From Candidatus Azambacteria bacterium RIFCSPLOWO2_01_FULL_44_84 (lineage in GTDB: Bacteria; Patescibacteriota; Minisyncoccia; UBA10092), in contig MEYR01000040.1 of NCBI GenBank assembly GCA_001774075.1, positions 1-32,880 on the forward strand: a stretch of 32,880 nucleotides of DNA, in the 5' to 3' direction. The position numbers and the translations under genes were made by a program. The notes under the pieces were generated by a model, which worked only from the letters and a program-made list of their open reading frames with translations, had not been told where the DNA came from and made no database searches. Within the stretch, counting starts at the first letter, position 1. Every line of letters begins with the position of its first letter. Positions 25,348-32,880 of this stretch are shown here, piece after piece.

Positions 25348-27468
25348 TTATTCGAAGTGGACTCGCTTTTTAAACTCTACAAGTTTTTGGACGAGCAGGG
25401 GATAATCTTTCAGGTTCACGTCTTTAATTAGCAGTTTTTTGGCGCTTTCCCGCGTTTGTTCTATCAATTCCAAATCTGATAGCGAAGCTATGGCCAAATC
25501 AGGCAAACCCGATTGGCGAACGCCGATGAAGTCGCCTGGTCCTCTGATTTCCAGATCTTTTTCCGCCAGCTCAAAACCGTTTTGAGCGGTGGAAACTGCT
25601 TTCAGCCGCTTTGCCGTATTAGCTGATGACGAGTCGGTGAACAGGAAACAATAGGATTGATGTTCGCCCCGACCCACGCGACCTCTGAACTGGTGAAGCG
25701 AAGCCAAGCCGAACCTGTCAGCGCCTTCTATTACTATGGCCGTGGCATTAGGGACGTCAATGCCGACCTCTATCACCGATGTGGCAACTAAAATCTGTAG
25801 CTTCCTGCCGACAAAAGCGGCCATCACAGCCTCTTTTTCTTTTGGTTTGAGTTTGCCGTGCAAGAGGCCGATTTTGAATTCCGGAAATATTTTATAAAGT
25901 TTTTCGTATTCCTGTTTTGCCGATTTCACTTCAAGAACGTCGGACTCGTTGATGAGTGGGCAAATTACAAAAGCTTGTCTGCCGTTTTTGATTTCTTTTC
26001 TTATAAATTCATGGGTTTCTTCGCGCGCGGCACGCGGCACTATTTTAGTGATTATCGGCTTGCGGCCTCTGGGCATCTGGGTCAATCGCGATAAATCGAG
26101 ATCGCCCCAAATCGTAAGTCCCAAAGTTCTTGGTATCGGCGTTGCCGACATGCTCAAAAGATGTGGAATCATGAATTTTGAATCATGAATTATGGGTTTT
26201 TTACCCTTCTCATAATTCTTAATTCTTGATTCATTATTCTGTAGTGCCGCCCGCTGGTCAACTCCAAAGCGATGCTGTTCGTCTATGACTACCAGCGCCA
26301 AATTCTTGAATTCGACGTTTTTTTGTATCAAAGCGTGCGTCCCGATGACAATCGGCGCCTCGCTCGATTTTATTTTTTTGCAAAGCGCGGCTTTTGTTAG
26401 AGGTTTGCCCGAAAGTCCCGCTTCTGAAGAAGTCAGCAAGGCGACTTTAACGCCGAAGTTATCCAGCATCGGCCAGATTTTTTCATAATGCTGGCGGCTT
26501 AGAATTTCGGTCGGGGCCATAAACGCGATTTGCGCTTGATTTTTTGCCGCCATAAACGCGGCCAAGGTGGCTACTATAGTTTTTCCCGAACCCACGTCGC
26601 CCTCTAAGAGCCGATTCATCGGTTCCGGCCGCTCCATGTCACGAATGATTTGCCAGGCCGATTTTCGTTGGTCTTCGGTCAGTTTATAGGGGAGAGAATC
26701 GACAAATTCTTTGGCGAGATTTTGATAAAAATTTATTTTTGGGGCTTTTTGTCTGGTTATCATTAGGCGTTTTCTCGCCATGAAAAGCTGGAGCACAAAC
26801 AGTTCGTCAAATGCGAATCTTTTTTTCGCCAATTCCGCGTTTTCAATATTTTCGGGAAAATGGATTTGATCCAGAGCCCATTTTATGGCCGGCAGGCGGT
26901 ATTCTTTTTTCATCGCTTCGGGTAGGATATCGGGAACTTTATCGGTAAATTTGAGAAGCGGTTTTATAATAAAACGCAAAAATCGGGAGGACAAACCGAA
27001 TGTCTCCGGATAAACTGGCACTAGGCGTCCAGTGTGAAGCGGTTCTTTGGCAAAGGTATTTTGGTAGATTATTTCATAAGCTGGATTTGAGAAGCAGGCG
27101 TCGTTTTGAGCCAATACTACTTTTCCGGACAAATTGACGAGAGTGTCGCGCCTAATATTTTTTGCTAAATACGGCTGGTTGAACCATACGGCTTTTATGA
27201 CTCCGGAGTTGTCTTCGACAATCGCTTCCGTTACATACATTCTCTTTTTCCAAGTCCGGATATTTTTTATGTCAAGAATTTTTCCTTGAACGGTTACGGA
27301 GGCGCCAATAGCAATATCGGCTATCTGGCAAATAGCGGAAAAATCTTCATAGCGGTGGGGAAAATGGAACAAAAGATCGCGGACGGTCTTTATTCTGAGT
27401 TTTTCAAGTTTTTTCCTTGTGCCAAGCCCAATACTTCTTATATTTTCTATTGGAATTTCGAGAAACAT
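25348..27468 (-). CDS. recG: ATP-dependent DNA helicase RecG
   Basis: LLEGDVGSGKTIVA, VVIDEQHRFGVDQR, SATPIPRTL, FRGRVGRG. Confidence 0.96.
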   Translation of the reverse strand: MFLEIPIENIRSIGLGTRKKLEKLRIKTVRDLLFHFPHRYEDFSAICQIADIAIGASVTVQGKILDIKNIRTWKKRMYVTEAIVEDNSGVIKAVWFNQPYLAKNIRRDTLVNLSGKVVLAQNDACFSNPAYEIIYQNTFAKEPLHTGRLVPVYPETFGLSSRFLRFIIKPLLKFTDKVPDILPEAMKKEYRLPAIKWALDQIHFPENIENAELAKKRFAFDELFVLQLFMARKRLMITRQKAPKINFYQNLAKEFVDSLPYKLTEDQRKSAWQIIRDMERPEPMNRLLEGDVGSGKTIVATLAAFMAAKNQAQIAFMAPTEILSRQHYEKIWPMLDNFGVKVALLTSSEAGLSGKPLTKAALCKKIKSSEAPIVIGTHALIQKNVEFKNLALVVIDEQHRFGVDQRAALQNNESRIKNYEKGKKPIIHDSKFMIPHLLSMSATPIPRTLGLTIWGDLDLSRLTQMPRGRKPIITKIVPRAAREETHEFIRKEIKNGRQAFVICPLINESDVLEVKSAKQEYEKLYKIFPEFKIGLLHGKLKPKEKEAVMAAFVGRKLQILVATSVIEVGIDVPNATAIVIEGADRFGLASLHQFRGRVGRGEHQSYCFLFTDSSSANTAKRLKAVSTAQNGFELAEKDLEIRGPGDFIGVRQSGLPDLAIASLSDLELIEQTRESAKKLLIKDVNLKDYPLLVQKLVEFKKRVHFE
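26167..26235. repeat. 69-nt AT-rich repeat-like insertion within recG, in frame
   Basis: aatcatgaattttgaatcatgaattatggg...ctcataattcttaattcttgattcatt, imperfect inverted repeat encoding NESRIKNYEKGKKPIIHDSKFMI. Confidence 0.6.
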
Positions 27469-27474
27469 AATATG

Positions 27475-27546
27475 CGCGCCCGCGAGGAATCGGACCTCGA
27501 TCTTGGGTTCCGCAAACCCACACTCTGTCCATTGAGCTACGGGCGC
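27475..27546 (-). tRNA. tRNA-Arg(GCG)
   Basis: Reverse complement GCGCCCGTAGCTCAATGGACAGAGTGTGGGTTTGCGGAACCCAAGATCGAGGTCCGATTCCTCGCGGGCGCG; loop TTGCGGA. Confidence 0.9.
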
Positions 27547-27550
27547 AATT

Positions 27551-28063
27551 TTAAAAGTAAGCCTTTCTTAGCAAATCAACCAGCGATTCTTTTTCCTCCT
27601 TTTCGGGGAGGTGTTCCAGCATAAGTTCTCTTAATCTGTTCGCGTCAATACTGTGCGGTATGGGAATAAGGAAAAGCGGCGAAAAGCGTCTTTCACTGCG
27701 CAAAGCCAATTCCTGGCCGTGTTCATGTTCTTTGCCGAAAATCCAAAAAGACTGGAAGCTGTCATAGCGGTATGGTTTGCCGTTTATCTCTACGCCGTCT
27801 TTTTCAACGGCAAAAAATAAGCTTTGAATTCCTTTTTGTCTTTGCATATAAAGAATAAATCCGACAAGAACTATAATTACCACAAATAGATAATTTTTGG
27901 TAATTATTCCAAAAAACAAAAGTCCCAAAGCGATAATAGTTAACGCCAAAGAAATTTCCGGCGAACGGGGCGCCGAAAGAGTTTCTTCGGCCTGCCATTC
28001 CAATCTTTTCTCCGATCCGTCTTTAATCACTTCGGGCCTGATTTTATAAATTTTTTGTTCCAT
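27551..28063 (-). CDS. Hypothetical membrane protein with two TM helices
   Basis: 170 aa ORF with hydrophobic LALTIIALGLLFFGIITKNYLFVVIIVLVGFILYM. Confidence 0.7.
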   Translation of the reverse strand: MEQKIYKIRPEVIKDGSEKRLEWQAEETLSAPRSPEISLALTIIALGLLFFGIITKNYLFVVIIVLVGFILYMQRQKGIQSLFFAVEKDGVEINGKPYRYDSFQSFWIFGKEHEHGQELALRSERRFSPLFLIPIPHSIDANRLRELMLEHLPEKEEKESLVDLLRKAYF

Positions 28064-28097
28064 AAAAATTTCTTAGCCCACTTTTGCGTGGCGAAGG

Positions 28098-28182
28098 CGG
28101 AGGGTAGAGGACTCGAACCTCTAAGCCCCTTGCGGAGCCCCAGTTTTCAAGACTGGTGCCTTACCATTCGGCGCAACCCTCC
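28098..28182 (-). tRNA. tRNA-Ser(TGA)
   Basis: Reverse complement GGAGGGTTGCGCCGAATGGTAAGGCACCAGTCTTGAAAACTGGGGCTCCGCAAGGGGCTTAGAGGTTCGAGTCCTCTACCCTCCG. Confidence 0.92.
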
Positions 28183-28304
28183 AATAGTAACTATGTTTCA
28201 GTCCAGAACCGACAGTATCAAGTATTATAGCCTTTTTCAGGCGATTTTTCCAGAGGAACGCACTGTGTAGTACCGCGAGTAAAATTATAGTATCTTTAAA
28301 AGAT

Positions 28305-30917
28305 ATGGCAATTAATTGGGAAATAATAAAAGAACCTTTTTGGTCTATGGACGCCAAGGAGATTTTTGGTGTACTTAAAAATTCTCTTTCCGGCCTGAAC
28401 AACGAAGAAATCGCATCGCGTCTTAAAATATTCGGTCCAAATGTTATTAAAGAATATTCAAGGTCTTCCAAAATAAAAATTATCCTGCGTCAATTCCAAA
28501 GCTTGCTTATTGTTATTTTGGTCATTGCCGGCATTGTCACTGTCTTTTTAGGCGAATGGGTGGAAACGGGAGTGATTTTTGCCGCGGTCATAGTAAATGC
28601 GATTTTCGGCTTTTGGCAGGAGAATAAAGCCGAAACCGTCCTTGAACTTCTTAAAACATATATTCGTGTTCGTGCCCGTGTTCGCCGTAATGACGAGGAA
28701 CACGGAATTGATGCTTCCGAACTCGTGCCGGGCGACATTATTCGTATTACACAAGGCGATCGCATTCCTGCCGACGCGCGGCTTTTATTTATAAATAATT
28801 TGGAAATAGATGAATCAATTCTTACCGGCGAATCCCTGCCGGTAGAAAAAAATATTTCATCTTTACCCCCCGCGACAACCCTAAGTGAAAGAAAATCAAT
28901 GGTATTTAGCGGTACTTTGGTAATGCAAGGTTTTGCCGATGCTGTGGTTACTGCCACGGGAAATGAAACTGAATTCGGGAAGATTGCCGGATTGATCGCG
29001 GAAAAAGATCGGAAATCAACCCCTCTCCAACGCTCCGTCGGGCGTTTCGCGGCATATGTGGGAATAACGCTTTTAATTTTCACATTGCTGCTTTTTGGCC
29101 TTGGAATTTATTTTGGCAAAGACATCTATGATATGTTTATAATTTCCGTCGCCGTGGCGGTTTCGGCCGTACCCGAAGGATTGCCGATAGCGCTTACCGT
29201 GATTATGGCTATAGGGGTGCAGCGCCTCGCGACCCGCAATGGAATCGTTAAAAAACTTTTAGCCGTTGAGACATTGGGGTCAACCAGTATCATTCTTACC
29301 GATAAAACCGGAACACTTACGCAAGCCAAAATGGAACTTACTTCCATAATGCCGTATAAAAATAATAACGCGGAAAATAAAAATAATCTTTTAAGTTACG
29401 CGCTGATTAATACCGATGTGGTTATTGAGAACCCCAAAGACGTTCCCGAAAAGTGGTTAATGTCAGGTCGCGCGCTTGAAATCTCTTTAGTGAAAGGCGC
29501 CGCTAAAAACGGCATATTACTCTCGGAAATTTTGAAAGAGGCAAAAATCATTGATCGCTTGCCGTTTGATTCAAAGTATAAATTTTCCGCGTCAATCTTT
29601 AAAACCGATTCCCACGTTCATCTTATTCTTTTCGGGGCTCCCGAAATTATTTTGCGCTTTACCGTTCTTTCGCGCGAAGAACAAGAAAAAGTGACCGCGG
29701 AAATTGAAGAAAGAGCCTTTGCGGGGGAACGCGTGTTGGGAGTGGCCTCCAGGTTTGTCAACGCGGGTCATGAAAACATCTTGCGCCAAAAAGATTTTAA
29801 TAATCTCAATTTTGACGGTTTGATAACCTTTCGCGATCCTTTGCGTCCCAACGTATCCCGAGCTATTGGTGAAATTGCCGCGGCGGGCGTTAAGACTATT
29901 ATTGTGACCGGAGATCATCGCGGAACGGCCGAAGTGATCGCGCGAGAGCTGGGTTTGGTTGATGGAAAAGGAGCGATAATTACGGGAGATGATCTTATGT
30001 ATCTCACCAAAGAAGAGCTTGAGGCGCGCTCTAATGAAGCGACCGTATACGCGCGCGTGACGCCGGAACAAAAAGTAATGATTACAAAACTTTTTCAAGA
30101 AAGGGGAGAAGTAGTCGCGGTAACCGGCGACGGCATAAACGACGCGCCGGCGCTTCATGCGGCCGATATAGGCATTGCCGTCGGTTCGGGCACTGATGTT
30201 GCCAAAAGCGCGGCTGACTTAGTTATTCTAGACGATAATTTTGAGACGATCGTAGCCGCTATTAAAGAGGGAAGAAGAATTTTGCGTAATATCCGCAAAG
30301 TTATTATTTATCTTCTTTCCGATTCATTAGATGAAGTATTTTTAATTGGAGGCGCGCTATTAGCCGGAGTCACTATACCAATCAGCGCTCTTCAGATTCT
30401 TTTTATCAATCTTTTTTCCGATAGTTTTCCCGCCATTGCCTTTGCTTTTGAAGACGGTATTGATGACCCTGGAAACCATCCTTATAAATTGCGCAAAAAT
30501 CTATTTGATGGCGAGATGAAATTTTTTATCTTGATTATCGGCGTTTTAAGCAGCGCTTTCCTTTTTATTTTATATCTTATTTTGCTTAAAATCGGATTCG
30601 CCGAAGAATTAACGCGGACTTTTATTTTTGCTTCTTTCGCAAGCTATACGCTTTTTCTAACTTTTTCGCTTCGCAGTCTTGGGAAGAGCATTTTAAGCTA
30701 CAACCCTTTTTCTAATAAACCTCTAACTGTTGGCGTTGGCATTGGGCTGACGCTGATTGCCGCGGCAATATATTTTCCGTGGCTCCAACAGATTCTTAAT
30801 ACGATTTCGCTTCCGCCCGTTTGGTTATTGGGAGTCGCCGGCGTTGGAATTCTCAACATTTCAGCGGTTGAATTCGGCAAATGGTTTCTCCGTAAGAGAA
30901 TCTTCAAGTTTGTTTAA
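28305..30917 (+). CDS. Cation-transporting P-type ATPase (Ca2+-ATPase-like)
   Basis: ILTDKTGTLTQ, TGESLPVEK, VAVTGDGINDAPAL, cation ATPase N- and C-terminal domains. Confidence 0.94.
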   Translation: MAINWEIIKEPFWSMDAKEIFGVLKNSLSGLNNEEIASRLKIFGPNVIKEYSRSSKIKIILRQFQSLLIVILVIAGIVTVFLGEWVETGVIFAAVIVNAIFGFWQENKAETVLELLKTYIRVRARVRRNDEEHGIDASELVPGDIIRITQGDRIPADARLLFINNLEIDESILTGESLPVEKNISSLPPATTLSERKSMVFSGTLVMQGFADAVVTATGNETEFGKIAGLIAEKDRKSTPLQRSVGRFAAYVGITLLIFTLLLFGLGIYFGKDIYDMFIISVAVAVSAVPEGLPIALTVIMAIGVQRLATRNGIVKKLLAVETLGSTSIILTDKTGTLTQAKMELTSIMPYKNNNAENKNNLLSYALINTDVVIENPKDVPEKWLMSGRALEISLVKGAAKNGILLSEILKEAKIIDRLPFDSKYKFSASIFKTDSHVHLILFGAPEIILRFTVLSREEQEKVTAEIEERAFAGERVLGVASRFVNAGHENILRQKDFNNLNFDGLITFRDPLRPNVSRAIGEIAAAGVKTIIVTGDHRGTAEVIARELGLVDGKGAIITGDDLMYLTKEELEARSNEATVYARVTPEQKVMITKLFQERGEVVAVTGDGINDAPALHAADIGIAVGSGTDVAKSAADLVILDDNFETIVAAIKEGRRILRNIRKVIIYLLSDSLDEVFLIGGALLAGVTIPISALQILFINLFSDSFPAIAFAFEDGIDDPGNHPYKLRKNLFDGEMKFFILIIGVLSSAFLFILYLILLKIGFAEELTRTFIFASFASYTLFLTFSLRSLGKSILSYNPFSNKPLTVGVGIGLTLIAAAIYFPWLQQILNTISLPPVWLLGVAGVGILNISAVEFGKWFLRKRIFKFV

Positions 30918-30941
30918 TTGAAATAAAGAAATTTATTTAAT

Positions 30942-31889
30942 ATGGCTTTTACCATTTTTCTCTTTTTCATCGGATTTTATATCCTCATTAAAGGGGCGAA
31001 CTTTTTAGTGGACGGCGCTTCATCTATCGCAAAATTTTTCAATATTTCAAGTTTTGTGATTGGACTTGTTATCGTCGGCATCGGTACTTCAATTCCCGAG
31101 TTCGCGATTACCTTGGTTGATCATATTACCGGCGCGGGCGATATCGGTCTCGGAACCATTATTGGAAGCAATACTTTTAATATCCTTTTTATTCTCGGCA
31201 TTACTGCGATTTTTTTTACCCTTCCTTTCAAACAGGAGTGGGTCCAGCGCGACCTTAAATGGAATATGGCTGCGATCGCGGCAGCGGCTCTTTTTGTGTT
31301 TCTCTTCAGTAAAGGCGAAATTTCGCGATTTGAAGGGAGCGCTCTAATAGGTCTTTTTCTTTGGTGGCTTTTTGTAGTCATCAAAAAAACTAACCATACT
31401 GTCGAAGACGAAAGACCTGTTAAAGTTGTCGCGTTCCCATTGGCGTTTGGCCTTATACTTGCCGGTATTGTGGGAACAATTTTGGGCGGGGAGTGGGTTG
31501 TTGACGGCGCGATGGTAATGGCGCAGGCGTTCGGTGTCGGCGAATCGCTTATCGGACTCACTATTATCGGAATCGGCACTTCGCTGCCGGAACTTGCAGT
31601 TACCTTTACCGCGGCGTATCGCGGCCGCTCGGGTATCGCGATAGGCAATATTATTGGTTCAAATATCTTTGATTTTCTTATGATTTTAGGGGTGGCATCA
31701 GTAATATACCCTGTCTCTGTATCTTCGGGGTTCACAATAGATATTACTATGACAATTTTGGCCGCTGCACTGCTTTATGGTTTTATGTTTATTGGCAAGC
31801 TATATACACTAAAAAGATGGCAGGGATTCGTTTTCGTCTTTCTTTACATAATTTATATTCTTTATCTCTATGCCACCATAGCAGCTTGA
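30942..31889 (+). CDS. Calcium/sodium antiporter (CaCA family, YrbG-like)
   Basis: Duplicated alpha-repeats: GIGTSIPEFAITLVD...GSNTFNILFILG and GIGTSLPELAVTFTAA...GSNIFDFLMILG. Confidence 0.93.
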   Translation: MAFTIFLFFIGFYILIKGANFLVDGASSIAKFFNISSFVIGLVIVGIGTSIPEFAITLVDHITGAGDIGLGTIIGSNTFNILFILGITAIFFTLPFKQEWVQRDLKWNMAAIAAAALFVFLFSKGEISRFEGSALIGLFLWWLFVVIKKTNHTVEDERPVKVVAFPLAFGLILAGIVGTILGGEWVVDGAMVMAQAFGVGESLIGLTIIGIGTSLPELAVTFTAAYRGRSGIAIGNIIGSNIFDFLMILGVASVIYPVSVSSGFTIDITMTILAAALLYGFMFIGKLYTLKRWQGFVFVFLYIIYILYLYATIAA

Positions 31890-31959
31890 CCAAGATTGTA
31901 TTATTCTAGCGGCGATAGTCTTAAGCTGTCGTACAAGCTTTAAAATCTTAATCAGTAAA

Positions 31960-32040
31960 AACATACGGCTTATAAATGTCCAAAATGTGTTCATATTTCA
32001 GACCAGCCTGGGAACTGTCCTACATGTAATTTGAAATAGC
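31960..32040 (+). pseudogene. Possible remnant of a small zinc-ribbon/heavy-metal-binding-domain protein
   Basis: Frame reads ...HTAYKCPKCVHISDQPGNCPTCNLK-stop with no in-frame start after an upstream TAA. Confidence 0.35.
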
Positions 32041-32104
32041 TGAAGAAAAAGAAAAAACTGCTGCCTAATTTTACAAGACGACAAATTAAAATGACTACAC
32101 AAAA

Positions 32105-32140
32105 TTAAAAACCCTTCATTTTAAATGAAGGGTTTTTAAT
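32105..32140. terminator. Bidirectional terminator-like hairpin
   Basis: AAAAACCCTTCATTTTAAATGAAGGGTTTTT. Confidence 0.65.
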
Positions 32141-32227
32141 TTATTTTAATTTTAAATACACACGAAGCATTGTGGGTCGCACTGCAACCTCAAGATGTTG
32201 GATCATGCCGATAAAAAGTTGTCAATG

Positions 32228-32314
32228 CGGAGGCGGAAGGATTCGAACCTTCGGTACCCTTCCGGGTACAACATCTTAGCAGGATGCTGCTTTAAGCCAC
32301 TCAGCCACGCCTCC
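32228..32314 (-). tRNA. tRNA-Ser(GCT)
   Basis: Reverse complement GGAGGCGTGGCTGAGTGGCTTAAAGCAGCATCCTGCTAAGATGTTGTACCCGGAAGGGTACCGAAGGTTCGAATCCTTCCGCCTCCG. Confidence 0.93.
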
Positions 32315-32318
32315 GTAT

Positions 32319-32339
32319 TTTATATGTTTGATTGATATA
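32319..32339. repeat. 21-nt direct repeat, copy 1 (copy 2 at 32395-32415)
   Basis: TTTATATGTTTGATTGATATA at both positions. Confidence 0.85.
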
Positions 32340-32426
32340 TTTTACACTAAAATACGCATTTTACAAATTAAAGTTTTATGACTCGAAGCAATCTTTTATA
32401 TGTTTGATTGATATAAGTCATTTAAA

Positions 32427-32474
32427 TATGTTTCACACAAAATTATGATATATCATAATTTTGTGTGAAACATA
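32427..32474. repeat. Perfect 48-bp palindrome
   Basis: TATGTTTCACACAAAATTATGATATATCATAATTTTGTGTGAAACATA is identical to its reverse complement. Confidence 0.95.
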
Positions 32475-32527
32475 GATATATATTTAGACTTAGATAAAAA
32501 TCTAGATAAAGATCTAGATATAGAGAT

Positions 32528-32880
32528 TTAGATTTGGAAAAGCTTCATTAATTTTTTGTCGCCTTCAAAATCGGAAACATTCATAATAAGAACGTGATCC
32601 CTCACATTAAAAATAGAAGAGATGAATTCTATTTCTGCTTCACATGGAAACGGATAAATGTAGATACTTTTCTGTAATTGATAAAGCCCCAATTCTTTGC
32701 ATTTTGCCCTCAGAGCGTTGCTGGCCGCCCTTTTCCTATCGGGGATGTCAAAGACTATCAAGCGCCATTTTTTGTCCCATTTTGGAGGCCTATTTATCCT
32801 CATATTATCAATCTCGTAACGCAAAATTTGCTTTTTACCCGCGCTTTTTAATGATATTTGGAGCTCTCCGGTTGGCAATG
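32528..32880 (-). CDS. PaaX/Cas2-like regulator, partial (runs off right edge)
   Basis: WDKKWRLIVFDIPDRKRAASNALRAKCKELGLYQLQKSIYIYPFPCEAEIEFI matches the PaaX C-terminal/Cas2-like ferredoxin fold common in CPR. Confidence 0.7.
   Translation of the reverse strand, partial: LPTGELQISLKSAGKKQILRYEIDNMRINRPPKWDKKWRLIVFDIPDRKRAASNALRAKCKELGLYQLQKSIYIYPFPCEAEIEFISSIFNVRDHVLIMNVSDFEGDKKLMKLFQI

Noticed and set aside
29592-30158. 188-aa ORF antisense to the P-type ATPase
   Set aside because: Antisense shadow ORF.
32341-32520. Possible CRISPR-like array near the Cas2-like gene
   Set aside because: Only two 21-nt direct repeats and one palindrome; no regular repeat-spacer periodicity.

Overview
The window looks like a chromosomal segment of a Patescibacteria/CPR-type bacterium. 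This is inferred from the gene complement, many tRNA islands, AT-rich intergenic repeats and PrsW/Hsp20/beta-CASP neighbours; no taxonomic search was possible. Most of it is housekeeping: Nudix protein (partial), beta-CASP MBL RNase, FtsH, RluD-type pseudouridine synthase, ribosomal protein L19, Hsp20, PrsW, ValS, TsaD, proline dehydrogenase, a membrane glycosyltransferase, RecG, a P-type Ca2+-ATPase, a Ca2+/Na+ antiporter, a PaaX/Cas2-like protein and about 8 tRNAs. The standout is a pupylation locus at about 14.6-23.7 kb. It contains an Mpa/ARC-type AAA+ ATPase with a C-terminal ...GHYL tail, a bona fide Pup (68 aa, ...DEIDDVLEENAEEFMKSYVQRGGQ), and four PafA/Dop-family paralogs, with no 20S proteasome gene anywhere in the window. 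The two Dop-like members have complementary active-site changes: one keeps the Asp motif but has HTNF in place of HENY, the other keeps HENY but has lost the catalytic Asp. The two PafA-like members are intact and in tandem. Just upstream of mpa lie a multi-helix structured RNA candidate (14401-14587) and a perfect 36-bp palindrome. Other notable features are palindromic or dispersed repeats kept in frame inside tsaD, recG and rluD-type genes, a 48-bp perfect palindrome sharing its core with the mpa palindrome, and a tRNA-Ile with a UAU anticodon.
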